Origin: Cyanobacteria bacterium FACHB-DQ100
Lineage (GTDB): Bacteria > Cyanobacteriota > Cyanobacteriia > Leptolyngbyales > Leptolyngbyaceae
Reading direction: 5' to 3'
NCBI GenBank assembly: GCA_014695195.1
Contig: JACJNW010000035.1
Coordinates: forward strand, 1-64,000
DNA: 64,000 nt
The notes under the pieces were generated by a model, which worked only from the letters and a program-made list of their open reading frames with translations, was not told where the DNA came from and ran no database searches. The stretch's first letter is position 1; each line of letters opens with the position of its first letter. Of the stretch, positions 1 through 8,609 are shown one piece after another. The position numbers were made by a program, and so were the translations under genes.

Positions 1-98
1 GTGGCCCCACGCTCATCCATCCCGAACTGAGTGGTGAAACGCATTTGCGGCGACGATAGTGAGAGGGTAGCCTCTTGTCAAAATAGCTAGCTGCCAGG
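1..98 (+). rRNA. rrf: 5S ribosomal RNA, 3' part (cut by window start)
   Basis: The first 98 bases match the cyanobacterial 5S rRNA pattern from loop B onward. The conserved stretches catcccgaactgagtggtgaaac and gcggcgacgatag are present (read here as adjacent blocks), followed by the gggtagcc block, caaaatagct, and a gccagg end that would pair with a cctggc-type 5' end lying outside the window. About 20 bases of the 5' end are missing. This is the last gene of an rRNA operon that runs into the window from the left on the plus strand. Confidence 0.93.
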
Positions 99-112
99 GT
101 ATTAATTAGAAG

Positions 113-150
113 AGCCGAATGCATTTACAGAAGTGAGTGTGTTCGGCTTT
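113..150 (+). terminator. Probable rRNA operon terminator
   Basis: A perfect 7-bp stem, agccgaa at 113-119 and ttcggct at 142-148, closes a 22-base loop and runs into ttttcactttctt. It lies 15 bases after the end of 5S rRNA, where an rRNA operon should stop. The same bases form the 3' end of the transposase remnant on the other strand, so the hairpin may have come with that element. The loop is long for a classical terminator. Confidence 0.5.
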
Positions 151-274
151 TCACTTTCTTCACTGCATGAGGCTTACGGTCGTCGGTGTTCGCAGGGGTG
201 AGCTTGAAGGCAAGCAATTCGCCACGCTTGTTGATGATCAGGTGCAGCTTGAAGCCAAACTTCCACAGCTGAGA
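125..274 (-). pseudogene. Transposase remnant, IS982-like
   Basis: The minus strand reads 49 sense codons with no start codon and an upstream in-frame stop at 287-289. The peptide contains KFGFKLHLIINKRGELLAF followed by LTPANTDDRKPH. This is the central catalytic-region signature of IS982-family DDE transposases (family form GFKLHLxxNxxGELLxFxLTPGNxDDRKP). The N-terminal and C-terminal parts are absent and no terminal repeats are evident, so it is a dead fragment directly behind the rRNA operon. The family is assigned from memory of the motif; a related DDE family is possible. Confidence 0.7.
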
Positions 275-315
275 CTCGAAAGAACGTTACAGCTCTTTCA
301 AACGTAGTCTCAGCT
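267..315. repeat. 10-bp inverted repeat at the edge of the transposase remnant
   Basis: agctgagact at 267-276 is the exact inverse complement of agtctcagct at 306-315, with 29 bases between. It overlaps the broken 5' edge of the transposase fragment, so it may be a rearrangement scar. The rest of 275-414 holds nothing I can recognise. Confidence 0.4.
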
Positions 316-414
316 TTCTTTTCGCGCTACCTCCCCGTCGAACTCACGTTAAAGTAGTAATGCCAGCCGCTTCGTGAACGACTGACATTGTGAACCCTAT
401 TCGCTTCAAATAGA

Positions 415-1164
415 CTACTGATCTGCTTGACTCTCAGCAAAATACTGCATCCGAATCGCCTTTTTCACGATCGGCGTTAGCTTTTCGCGCCAGTACCGAA
501 TATCCGGATACTTGATCGCAATTTTAAGTACATCATTCCAGCGGCTCTGCTTCTCAGCATTGACCGCCTTTTGGTATTGAACTTTAGCTTGATCCCAAGC
601 TTGCGGCATTATCTTCAAAGCAGTTTGAGCATGAGGATAAGCTGCGCTGTCCGCCGAGATCATTTGAGCAAGTTTGATCGCACCCGGCAAATTTCCTGCT
701 TGAAACTGAGACACCGCCTCGCGGTAAAGCCGGGTTCCTGATTCATCCGGCAGCACCTCTAAAGCCGGATCAACTACACGCCTGCTAGATAGCCTTGCAG
801 CTGGTGGATCGCCCTCACATTTCTGACGAGTCAAATTCTGATAAACCCAGCCAGTCGTAGGAGCGCTTATTTTAAGCCAACCGTCCTGCTCTCCAACCAC
901 GGTCACAGTCTCGCCATTATTAAGCGATGCCACAATATTTCCGGGTTGAACAGCGGGAGTCGCTCGAACATTCAGCGGCGGTTTATCGTCGAAAACCACC
1001 GTTTTACAACTCGTAGCTTGCCCGGATGGACTCGAATCGGCGAGTTTCACCATCGATCGCGGATGAGTCAGTGCGTACATAGTGCCAACTAAAGTGACGG
1101 TGGCGGTGAGACAAGCCCCAACCATCAGCGGAGATTTGAGAATGGTTTTTAGGTTAACCGACAT
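415..1164 (-). CDS. Membrane-anchored SH3b-domain protein
   Basis: This 249-residue protein starts with a short basic segment and one hydrophobic helix at about residues 13-32, which is a signal anchor or uncleaved signal peptide. Residues about 60-117 form a bacterial SH3 domain: the NVRATP start, a run of short beta-strands, and the GWVYQNLT end typical of SH3_3 domains. These domains usually bind cell-wall peptides or act as targeting modules. The remaining C-terminal half (about 130-249) is helical and rich in Ala, Gln and Lys, without a recognised catalytic domain. It is likely a periplasmic wall-associated protein. The gene is monocistronic, and its start region faces the spacer before the DUF2862 gene. 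Substrate and role are unknown. Confidence 0.75.
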   Translation of the reverse strand: MSVNLKTILKSPLMVGACLTATVTLVGTMYALTHPRSMVKLADSSPSGQATSCKTVVFDDKPPLNVRATPAVQPGNIVASLNNGETVTVVGEQDGWLKISAPTTGWVYQNLTRQKCEGDPPAARLSSRRVVDPALEVLPDESGTRLYREAVSQFQAGNLPGAIKLAQMISADSAAYPHAQTALKIMPQAWDQAKVQYQKAVNAEKQSRWNDVLKIAIKYPDIRYWREKLTPIVKKAIRMQYFAESQADQ

Positions 1165-1461
1165 GGTGATGCATCAAGCTGATCAAGTTCAGAGCGGATT
1201 CAGAATTGACAATGAGCCAGGAGGAGCGAGACGAAGATTTTATGCTCTCTTTGTAGATTGCCTTAACTAACCCTAAATTGCATTCAGAACTTTTATCAGT
1301 CGTGTCGAGTTCGAGCTTCAAATTCACAGTGTTCTTACACTTGACAATCTCTGGGCATCCTGAGTGGAAGCCTGATTCTTCTTCCGTCGCTGGTTTCTTC
1401 GCGCTGAGCTTAATATGTTGCAACATTCTGGTAAACTTCATGACATGGTTAAGCATCAATA
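1165..1461. other. Spacer between divergent genes
   Basis: About 300 bases lie between the divergently transcribed SH3 gene and the DUF2862 gene. Open frames here are short, unlike any family I know, and overlap each other. The spacer probably holds the two promoters, but I see no convincing -35/-10 pair and no strong hairpin. Confidence 0.4.
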
Positions 1462-1467
1462 GTGGTA

Positions 1468-1662
1468 ATGGAAATCGGTCAAAAAGTTCGCGTTCGTCGG
1501 TTGCGCGATCGCGTCTCTCAAGAAGTGATCAAAAAGCTCGGAGCGGTTGGAATTGTCCGGCAATTCAAAGTTGTGGACGGCAAAGGAGTTGGAATGTTGG
1601 TTCAGTTTGACGATAAATATTCGACCTGGTTTTTTGAGGACGAATTAGAGCAATACGACTAA
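1468..1662 (+). CDS. DUF2862 family protein
   Basis: This is a small basic protein of 64 residues from the ATG at 1468; a GTG two codons earlier at 1462 is the alternative start. The pattern MEIGQKVRVRRLRDRV, a middle GAVGIVRQFKVVDGKG, and the end VGMLVQFDDKYSTWFFEDEL matches the DUF2862 family, which I know mainly from cyanobacteria and plastids. It looks like a small beta-barrel of SH3 or KOW type, suggesting nucleic-acid or protein binding, but no function is established. It lies 114 bases upstream of the Get3d gene on the same strand and could share its transcript. Confidence 0.8.
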   Translation: MEIGQKVRVRRLRDRVSQEVIKKLGAVGIVRQFKVVDGKGVGMLVQFDDKYSTWFFEDELEQYD

Positions 1663-1776
1663 TTGATCTGAAGAAGCATTCAGGCAGTCGATACCATAAG
1701 AGAGTTGGGAGTCGAAAACTGGGAATGTATTCTCGGTTTTTGAAGTCCAACTCTCTGTTTGTTCAAAATACTGGAT

Positions 1777-2874
1777 ATGGCTTTTATATTGACGTTTTTG
1801 GGTAAGGGCGGGACTGGACGCACGACGATCGCTATCGCGGCGGCGAAAAAGCTTGCCAGCCAAGGAAAGCGCGTTCTTTTGGTTGGACAGGATTCCAGTC
1901 CAGCGTTTGGGTTAGCGTTAGGAACCCCGATCGGATCTGATCCACAAGAAATTGCACCGAATTTGAGCGCAGTTCAGCTTCAGACGACTACACTCCTAGA
2001 GCGCAGTTGGGACGAAGTGAAAAAGCTCGAAGCTCAGTACCTGCGGACTCCGTTCTTTACAAATGTGTTTGGTCAGGAATTAGGCGTTTTTCCAGGATTG
2101 GATGAACTCTTGGCGTTAAACGCGCTGCGGGAATTCAATCAAAGCAATCGTTACGATACGATCGTCTATGACGGCACAGGTGACCAAAATACCTTGCGAA
2201 TGATCGGAACGGCTGAGGTAGCAAGCTGGTATATTCGGCGATTCCGGCAGGTCTTCGTCGATTCAGATTTGGGTAGAACGCTATCGCCGTTTATTCAACC
2301 TGTTGCCAGTGCTATTCTGACCAATGCAAATTTTGCAGGCGATAACTTTGCTCAACCCACGGGACAAGTGAATGACTTGTTAGAGCAGGGCAAGCAAGCG
2401 GTCAACGATCCAAAACGGATGGCGGCGTATTTGGTGACAACTGAGGATGAAGGCGCGATCGCAGCCGCAAAATACCTTTGGGGTAGCGCTCAGCAAGTTG
2501 GATTAACGGTCGGCGGCGTTTTACTCAATCGCTCGACCGATGCCTCTGCATTAGACGAAGCGTTTCAGCCGCTTCCAGTTTCCACCATTCCAGTTCAGCC
2601 TGTGAATGATTGGCAACCCTTGATCGACGCGCTGCCAGAGTTTAATCGCGCTTCAGAAGCGCCCCGCCCGATCGCAGTGAATGTAGCGGAAAGGAAAGTA
2701 AGCTTATTCTTACCAGGGTTTGACAAGAAACAAGTCAAACTCACGCAGTACGGGACAGAGATCACGATCGAAGCCGGCGACCAGCGACGAAATATTGATT
2801 TACCACCAGCTTTACGGGGACAGCCTGTGAGCGGTGCAAAATTCCAAGACGGCTACCTCATTATTTCCTTCTAA
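1777..2874 (+). CDS. Get3d-type ArsA/Get3 family ATPase
   Basis: A 365-residue P-loop ATPase of the Get3/ArsA/MinD (SIMIBI) class. The ATG at 1777 is preferred over an upstream TTG because the product then begins MAFILTFLGKGGTGRTT, with the deviant Walker A motif at residues 9-17. Other class features are the switch-like region YDTIVYDGTGD (about residues 126-137) and the Ala-rich nucleotide-binding core. The last 60 residues (about 305-365, ERKVSLFLPGF to GYLIISF) form an alpha-crystallin/HSP20-like beta-sandwich. That fusion defines Get3d, the Get3 paralogue kept in photosynthetic organisms. I see no CxxC zinc motif of eukaryotic Get3. The stop is 4 bases before the chlG start, so the two genes are almost surely cotranscribed, which hints at thylakoid membrane-protein or pigment biogenesis. 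That link is inference. Confidence 0.85.
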   Translation: MAFILTFLGKGGTGRTTIAIAAAKKLASQGKRVLLVGQDSSPAFGLALGTPIGSDPQEIAPNLSAVQLQTTTLLERSWDEVKKLEAQYLRTPFFTNVFGQELGVFPGLDELLALNALREFNQSNRYDTIVYDGTGDQNTLRMIGTAEVASWYIRRFRQVFVDSDLGRTLSPFIQPVASAILTNANFAGDNFAQPTGQVNDLLEQGKQAVNDPKRMAAYLVTTEDEGAIAAAKYLWGSAQQVGLTVGGVLLNRSTDASALDEAFQPLPVSTIPVQPVNDWQPLIDALPEFNRASEAPRPIAVNVAERKVSLFLPGFDKKQVKLTQYGTEITIEAGDQRRNIDLPPALRGQPVSGAKFQDGYLIISF

Positions 2875-2878
2875 CCTT

Positions 2879-3883
2879 ATGACTGATTCTCCTGACCTGA
2901 CTACGGACACTCAAGAGAGCGGTTCCCCGGAGAACCGCTCTGCAAAAACTCGCCAGCTTCTCGGCATGAAGGGAGCTGACGTGAAAGGATCTTCGATCTG
3001 GAAGATTCGACTGCAGCTAATGAAGCCGATTACCTGGATTCCGCTAATGTGGGGAATTCTTTGCGGTGCGGCTTCATCGGGCAACTACCACTGGGTTCTC
3101 GAAGACGTGCTGAAATCAGCGACCTGTATGCTGCTAGCCGGCCCCTTGCTGACAGGCTACACCCAGATCTTGAATGATTACTACGATCGCGAAATTGACG
3201 CGATTAACGAACCATATCGCCCGATTCCATCCGGTGCGATTCCATTGGGACAAGTCATCATCCAAATTTGGGTGCTCCTGCTGAGTGGAGTCGGGTTGGC
3301 GTATGTGCTCGATCGCTGGGCGGGTCATGGGTTCCCAACCATTACGGTGTTGGCGGTTGTCGGATCATTCTTGTCCTACATCTACTCAGCACCCCCGCTC
3401 AAGCTGAAGCAAAACGGCTGGCTCGGCTGCTATGCGCTCGGTGCAAGCTATATTGCGATTCCTTGGTGGACAGGTCATGCGCTGTTTGGTGATTTAAATC
3501 CAACGATTATCGCGTTGACGCTGTTCTATAGTTTTGCAGGGTTGGGAATTGCGATCGTCAACGACTTTAAAAGCGTTGAGGGCGATCGGGCTTTGGGACT
3601 GAAATCCCTGCCTGTGACGTTTGGGGTTCCGACTGCCGCTTGGATTTGTGTGCTGATGATCGATGTATTTCAGAGCGGAGTTGCGGCGTACTTGATGGCA
3701 ATTCATCAGAATCTGTACGCGACGTTATTGATTTTTCTGATCATTCCCCAGATCACGTTTCAAGACATGTATTTCCTTCGCAATCCTGTGGAAAACGACG
3801 TGAAATATCAAGCCAGCGCCCAACCTTTCCTAGTGTTTGGAATGCTGGTGACGGCATTGGCGCTAGGTCATGCGGCTATTTAA
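2879..3883 (+). CDS. chlG: Chlorophyll synthase ChlG
   Basis: A 334-residue membrane prenyltransferase of the UbiA superfamily that joins geranylgeranyl or phytyl diphosphate to chlorophyllide, the last step of chlorophyll a synthesis, in the thylakoid membrane. The first Asp-rich motif NDYYDREIDAINEPYRPIPSG region (about residues 100-120) is the chlorophyll-synthase signature; a second Asp motif NDFKSVEGDR lies near residue 230. Eight or nine hydrophobic helices follow a hydrophilic N-terminal tail of about 45 residues. The start at 2879 was chosen because it follows the Get3d stop directly and gives the family N-terminus; an upstream in-frame ATG at 2834 would lie inside the Get3d gene. Confidence 0.95.
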   Translation: MTDSPDLTTDTQESGSPENRSAKTRQLLGMKGADVKGSSIWKIRLQLMKPITWIPLMWGILCGAASSGNYHWVLEDVLKSATCMLLAGPLLTGYTQILNDYYDREIDAINEPYRPIPSGAIPLGQVIIQIWVLLLSGVGLAYVLDRWAGHGFPTITVLAVVGSFLSYIYSAPPLKLKQNGWLGCYALGASYIAIPWWTGHALFGDLNPTIIALTLFYSFAGLGIAIVNDFKSVEGDRALGLKSLPVTFGVPTAAWICVLMIDVFQSGVAAYLMAIHQNLYATLLIFLIIPQITFQDMYFLRNPVENDVKYQASAQPFLVFGMLVTALALGHAAI

Positions 3884-4132
3884 GGTTGGCTTCCGGACAA
3901 GCAAATTCGCGCTTCTGATGACAATCCGCAAGCCGGAAAATTTGGAGGCGCGATTGCAAAATCTCTAAAGTCTTGTAAACTAAGCGTGAGTATTTGTACA
4001 AATTTTGAAGCGTCTTCTGATACAGGGTTGGGAGATGACCGGCTTGTCTGAAATCCAATTGATACAGTCGCGTGCCATTGATCGAACGAAGGCTGATTTC
4101 CGCAAGACTAGCAGTGTGTGTGAGGTACGAAT

Positions 4133-6490
4133 GTGGCAAAGAGTAGCTCGAAGCGCAACGGGAAACCCACTCAACCTGATTATTCCCCAACAGGGCTAGA
4201 CTCTATGACAGACGGAACTGACGGAAAAAAACGCACCCCGAAAGCGCGATCAGAGCGCAAGCGGACACGGCGGGGTGCGCGCAAGCTGACGGAAAGTTCT
4301 CGCTTGGCAGGAGTTCGGGATTGGATCACTGGAGTCACAGCTCGGCTCAAACCTTTAGGAGAAAAAATCCCCGCACCGCTGAAAGAAGCGAAAACTTGGA
4401 GATGGATCGTTGGCGGCGTGGTGGTGGTCGGTGGAATTGGTGCACTTCGAGTCGCTGCGATCGAGATTGACAGCAGCCTGCCCAATCCTGCTGAAATTAA
4501 AACGTTTGCTCGTCCTGGAACGCTGACGATTCGGGCATCAGATGGTACGGTGCTGCATCAGCTAGGCCCTGCAACCCGACAGAAATTGGCGATCGATAAA
4601 ATTCCCCAACGCCTCGTGCAAGCGTTTGTCGCTTCAGAAGATCGGCGGTTTTACGATCACGGTGGACTTGATTTTCAGGGCATTGGACGAGCGGTTTTTC
4701 GGAACCTAACCTCTCGCGATGTCGTTGAAGGCGGCAGTACGATCACGCAGCAGCTTTCTCGAATTGTGTTTCTCGATCAAGACGATCGCAGCATTGGACG
4801 AAAAGTGCGGGAAGCCCTGATCGCGCAGAAACTTGAGCGCGACATCGACAAGCAGAAGATTCTAGAGAAATATCTCAATTTTGTTTATCTTGGCTCTAAC
4901 GCCTACGGAGTTGCAGATGCCGCTTGGATTTATTTCAGTAAGTCCGTCGAGCAGTTAACGCTGGGAGAAATGGCAACGATCGCCGGACTACCCCCCGCTC
5001 CGAGCTTGTATTCGCCACTGGTCAGCCTAGAAAAAGCACAAGAGCGGCGCAATGTAGTGCTCGATAAAATGGTCGTCGCGGGCTACATTACCGAAGCAGA
5101 ATCACAAGCAGCACAGGCTGAAAAACTGGTGGTAAAACCGAGTACGCCGAGAAATATTCAGAGTTCTTCACCGTATTTCACCTACTATGTGCAGCAGCAG
5201 CTTGAAAAATTGGTGCCGAAAGAGGCGCTATTTGCAGGCGGGGTCACGGTTGAAACGACGCTGAATGCAAAATGGCAAAAAGCAGCAGAAAAAGCGTTGA
5301 AAACCGCTATTCGTGAAGATGGCAGCGCAGAAGGCTTCAAACAAGGCGCGCTCGTGTCGATCGATCCGCGGAACGGTGAGATTCGCGCGATGGTGGGCGG
5401 CTACGATTTTTACAAAGATAGCCAGTTCAACCGAGCGACTCAAGCACAGCGACAGCCTGGATCAACCTTTAAGCCGTTTGTTTATGCGACCGCGATCGGC
5501 GCTGGGTTTTCTCCGAATCAGTCTTATCTTGATGAACGCTTCTCGATCGATGGCTACCAGCCGAAAAACTATGGCAACAAGTATTCTGGCTGGATGAGTA
5601 TGAAATCGGCGCTGACGAAATCGATTAATACGATCGCCGTGAAAGTGCTGATGGATGTGGGATATAAGCCCACGATTGATTTAGTTCGCAGCGTAGGTAT
5701 TGCCTCTAAGGTGGAACCAACGCTAGCGCTAGCGCTGGGTGCTTATGAAGTCAATCCGCTAGAGCTAACTAGCGCTTATGGCGTGTTTGCGGCGCAAGGA
5801 AATTTTGTTCAGCCTCACGCCATTCGGCGCGTGCTCGATCGCAACGGCAAAGTTTTGTTCGATTCTAACTTCAAGTCCAAGCGAGTTTTAGATGCAGAAA
5901 CGGCTGCAATCACCAACTGGATGATGCGCGAGGTCGTGACCGAGGGAACCGGACGCGCCGCGCAACTCGGTCGTCCCGTAGCTGGAAAAACTGGAACCTC
6001 TGAGGAAGCGCGAGACTTATGGTTTATTGGCTATATCCCGCAGCTTGTTACAGGCGTTTGGCTGGGCAACGATGATAGCTCGCCGACCGGGGGAACGAGC
6101 GGAACGGCAGCCTATACCTGGCAAGAGTTTATGAAAGAAGTCGTGCAGGGAATGCCTGTGCAGAAATTTGCGGAAATTCCAGCGAATCTCGAAGACCGCA
6201 AAGGCACGATTAAACCGCAACCGATTCGAGCAGCGCGAACACGATCGCTCGGTCAAGAGCCTGACCCGGCAGAAGAGCAACCCAGACAGCGCTATTACGA
6301 AGAACCTGCACCGGAACCGACCTATTCAGAACCCCGTCGCTCTGAGCCAGCGTATTCTGAGCCTGCGCCCAGTCAAGCGGAGCCAGCCCCAGAACCTGCT
6401 GCGGCTCCAGAACCCCCTGCTGCGGCTCCAGAACCTCCCGCTCCGGAGCCCCCCGCCGCGACTGATCCCGCTCCTCCCCCTGGGAATTAG
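4133..6490 (+). CDS. Class A penicillin-binding protein (PBP1A family)
   Basis: A 785-residue bifunctional peptidoglycan synthase starting at GTG 4133. A basic cytoplasmic tail of about 85 residues is followed by one membrane helix (about 88-110). The GT51 glycosyltransferase domain (about 125-300) shows the catalytic ASEDRRFYDHGG motif, EGGSTITQQLSR and the GEMATIAGLPPAPS end. The transpeptidase domain (about 355-660) shows the nucleophile box GSTFKPF (near residue 444), KSINT, and KTGTS (near residue 618). The last 90 residues or so are a low-complexity tail of Pro, Ala and Glu with repeated EP and SEP units, presumably spanning the periplasm. Cyanobacteria carry several such genes, so I give no symbol. 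It is preceded by a 249-base spacer after chlG with no recognised gene. Confidence 0.93.
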   Translation: MAKSSSKRNGKPTQPDYSPTGLDSMTDGTDGKKRTPKARSERKRTRRGARKLTESSRLAGVRDWITGVTARLKPLGEKIPAPLKEAKTWRWIVGGVVVVGGIGALRVAAIEIDSSLPNPAEIKTFARPGTLTIRASDGTVLHQLGPATRQKLAIDKIPQRLVQAFVASEDRRFYDHGGLDFQGIGRAVFRNLTSRDVVEGGSTITQQLSRIVFLDQDDRSIGRKVREALIAQKLERDIDKQKILEKYLNFVYLGSNAYGVADAAWIYFSKSVEQLTLGEMATIAGLPPAPSLYSPLVSLEKAQERRNVVLDKMVVAGYITEAESQAAQAEKLVVKPSTPRNIQSSSPYFTYYVQQQLEKLVPKEALFAGGVTVETTLNAKWQKAAEKALKTAIREDGSAEGFKQGALVSIDPRNGEIRAMVGGYDFYKDSQFNRATQAQRQPGSTFKPFVYATAIGAGFSPNQSYLDERFSIDGYQPKNYGNKYSGWMSMKSALTKSINTIAVKVLMDVGYKPTIDLVRSVGIASKVEPTLALALGAYEVNPLELTSAYGVFAAQGNFVQPHAIRRVLDRNGKVLFDSNFKSKRVLDAETAAITNWMMREVVTEGTGRAAQLGRPVAGKTGTSEEARDLWFIGYIPQLVTGVWLGNDDSSPTGGTSGTAAYTWQEFMKEVVQGMPVQKFAEIPANLEDRKGTIKPQPIRAARTRSLGQEPDPAEEQPRQRYYEEPAPEPTYSEPRRSEPAYSEPAPSQAEPAPEPAAAPEPPAAAPEPPAPEPPAATDPAPPPGN

Positions 6491-6593
6491 GGAAAATTAC
6501 CTGATTCGTCATTGCGAATCGAACCGTTGAAAGATGCCCTGATATGATGGCTTTGATAACTTATCTCTAGTAGAAAATTACAGGAGTATTTAC

Positions 6594-6797
6594 ATGAACC
6601 TTCTATTAGAAGTCGCAACGAAGCCTGGAATGCAGTTTCCGGTGTCATTCACGGCTGTTTATGTGGTTGGCTTTATTGCAGCAGTGACCTTCGGCTCGAT
6701 CACCTGGTACAACTCAAAACGCCCGGTGGGTTGGGAAGATAAAGAGCGCCCAGATATTGTTCCTGAAGTGAAGAAAGAAGAAACTCCCGGTCTCTAA
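6594..6797 (+). CDS. psb35: Photosystem II protein Psb35
   Basis: A 67-residue protein with one membrane helix (about residues 17-39, VSFTAVYVVGFIAAVTFGSI). A conserved juxtamembrane motif WYNSKRPVGWEDKERPD follows, then a charged tail. This layout matches Ssl2148/Psb35 of Synechocystis, a small PSII-associated protein reported to stabilise the CP47 module during assembly and under light stress. A ribosome site, aggag, lies 8 bases before the ATG. The gene stands alone: a bidirectional terminator follows at 6805-6830. The name rests on recalled similarity of the WYNSKRP motif. Confidence 0.75.
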   Translation: MNLLLEVATKPGMQFPVSFTAVYVVGFIAAVTFGSITWYNSKRPVGWEDKERPDIVPEVKKEETPGL

Positions 6798-6804
6798 TTT
6801 TTAT

Positions 6805-6830
6805 AAGCTCTGGACGATCGTTCAGAGCTT
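6805..6830. terminator. Bidirectional terminator after psb35
   Basis: A perfect 8-bp stem, aagctctg at 6805-6812 and cagagctt at 6823-6830, has a 10-base loop. It is followed on the plus strand by ttcaattttt and on the minus strand by ataaaaatt. It sits between convergent genes and overlaps the stop codon of the TerB-like gene. Confidence 0.75.
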
Positions 6831-7235
6831 TTCAATTTTTGCAATGCCGTGTTGATAAAGCTTGCAAATCGCAGCAATGATTTTTGTGTGCAAACTGGGT
6901 GCAGGTTCGGATTCAAGAATCTGGAGTCGAGTTAGAAGTTTTGCTTCTTCATGGGCGATCGTTCCGTCTGCATAAATTAATTGACTAATCGCTTCGAGCA
7001 GTTGATGGCACCGTTCAGCCGTGGGATGCTCACCGAGATAGTCTTGCACCCATTGATAACATTCTTCAGGTTTGACCGATCGCAGTTCGTAGAGAATTGG
7101 CTGAATTTCGCGATCCTGGTCTACTCCTTTATCTTTGGCGATGCGCTGGATATGCAGTCGTTCTTCGGGCTGAATGCATCCATCAAGCCAAGCGACCCCG
7201 ATCAGAATTTTAACGAGCGTTTTTGCGTCATCCAT
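6822..7235 (-). CDS. TerB-family (tellurite-resistance-like) helical protein
   Basis: A 137-residue soluble, mostly helical protein. The segment LIGVAWLDGCIQPEERLHIQRIA near the N-terminus and ISQLIYADGTIAHEEAKLL near residue 95 are two D-G-x-I/T-x-x-E-E repeats of the TerB/DjlA-N fold, which bind metals in some members. The role in cyanobacteria is unknown. The start codon overlaps the end of rsmB by 8 bases, so the two are translated from one message. No transmembrane segment is seen. Confidence 0.75.
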   Translation of the reverse strand: MDDAKTLVKILIGVAWLDGCIQPEERLHIQRIAKDKGVDQDREIQPILYELRSVKPEECYQWVQDYLGEHPTAERCHQLLEAISQLIYADGTIAHEEAKLLTRLQILESEPAPSLHTKIIAAICKLYQHGIAKIEKL

Positions 7236-8553
7236 GTCTTAGTCTGACCATAAAGAATCCGTCCATATTATGGCGGTGCGGTAGAACTTTAATCCAGCCT
7301 TCCGGTGTCGTAAATTCTGCAAGTGAATCAGAGCTTTCGATTGACCATTGAGGATGGTGCGCTAGGAACTGTCTAATCATGGCTTCGTTTTCGATCGGGT
7401 TTAATGTGCAAGTTGCATAAACTAAGACTCCTCGCGGTTTGACCCAGGTTGCCGCTTCGGTGAGAATTTCTTGCTGAAGTTGTGCCAGTTGTGTGGCACT
7501 CTCGGGAGTTTGTCGCCAACGAGCATCGGCATGACGATTGAGCGTTCCCAATCCAGAACAAGGCGCATCGACTAGAACCCGATCGCACACCCCTTTCAAC
7601 TGCGGCACATTGCGACTATCACCGATGAGGGTTTGAATCGACTGGAAGGATAAGCGATCGAGGTTCTGCTGTAGCTTCTTCAGGCGAGATGCGGTTTTAT
7701 CGATCGCCCAAACCGTGCCGCGATCGCGCATGAGTTCTGCAAGGTGCAATGTTTTACCACCGGGAGCCGCGCAAGCATCAGCAACAATCTCTCCAGGTTG
7801 AGGATCGACGAGATAGCTCACCAACTGAGCGCTACTATCTTGCACAATCCACCAGCCCTCGGTGTATCCCGGTAGGTTATAGATTGCACCCACCGCAGGC
7901 AACCGCAGTGCATTCGGTACGTTCGGAATGCGATCGGCGTGGATATCCTGCGCCTGCATTGCGGCTTCAACTTGATCGATATTCGTTCTGAGTGTGTTAA
8001 TTCGCAAATCAATCTGGGGCGATCGATTCATCCATTCGCAAAGCTTTTCGGTGTCTTCAATTCCGAACTGATCACACCACACTTGCGCAATCCAATCAGG
8101 ATAGCTGTGTAGCGTTCCGATTCGAGCGATTGCATTTTCGGGTAATTGCAGTGGATCAGCGTGCAGAATCATTTGCGATCGGAGATACTGCCGCAATAAT
8201 CCATTCACAACCCCAGTTAATCCGCTTAGCTTATTCTGCTTTGCAAGTTCGACGCTTGTATCTACGGCAGCAGAGGCTGGAATTTGGTCAAGATAGCGCA
8301 GTTGATACAGTCCCAATTGCAGAATCAGACGTAAATCAGGAGGCTGGTCTTTCTTTTTGGCAAACTGATCAATCAGCGCATTGAGAGTGCGCTGGCGGCG
8401 AATGGTTCCGTAAACTAATTCGGTGAACAAACGGCGATCGAGCACATTCACATCGGCTTGATGCAGCGCTTGATCAACGGCAACATCCGCAAAGGCTCCT
8501 TTCTGGATGGCTCGGAGTGCGAGAAACGCGAGTTGGCGGGGATTTTGAGACAA
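7228..8553 (-). CDS. rsmB: 16S rRNA (cytosine-C5) methyltransferase RsmB
   Basis: A 441-residue protein. The N-terminal ~140 residues form a NusB-like RNA-binding domain (RQLAFLALRAIQKGAFADVAVDQAL, then FTELVYGTIRRQRTLN). The C-terminal part is a Rossmann SAM methyltransferase with motif ADACAAPGGKTLHLAEL and the two catalytic cysteines in DAPCSGLGTL and YATCTLNPIENE. It makes m5C967 in 16S rRNA. The start is TTG at 8551-8553: the upstream frame meets a stop after six codons with no ATG or GTG between, so TTG is the only start that keeps the conserved N-terminus. It is first in a two-gene unit with the TerB-like gene. Confidence 0.93.
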   Translation of the reverse strand: MSQNPRQLAFLALRAIQKGAFADVAVDQALHQADVNVLDRRLFTELVYGTIRRQRTLNALIDQFAKKKDQPPDLRLILQLGLYQLRYLDQIPASAAVDTSVELAKQNKLSGLTGVVNGLLRQYLRSQMILHADPLQLPENAIARIGTLHSYPDWIAQVWCDQFGIEDTEKLCEWMNRSPQIDLRINTLRTNIDQVEAAMQAQDIHADRIPNVPNALRLPAVGAIYNLPGYTEGWWIVQDSSAQLVSYLVDPQPGEIVADACAAPGGKTLHLAELMRDRGTVWAIDKTASRLKKLQQNLDRLSFQSIQTLIGDSRNVPQLKGVCDRVLVDAPCSGLGTLNRHADARWRQTPESATQLAQLQQEILTEAATWVKPRGVLVYATCTLNPIENEAMIRQFLAHHPQWSIESSDSLAEFTTPEGWIKVLPHRHNMDGFFMVRLRHG

Positions 8554-8609
8554 CGATCGGCAAGGGCTAAGATTGGCTTATCTAGAATAACAATCGATCG
8601 AGTGCGTTG

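Noticed and set aside
1154-1459. 101-codon minus-strand frame upstream of the SH3 gene
   Set aside because: It overlaps the SH3 gene start, lacks a family pattern and resembles translated spacer.
6512-6548. Promoter for psb35 from ttgcga and tatgat
   Set aside because: The spacer between the two boxes would be 25 bases; no better -35 is present, so I do not claim it.
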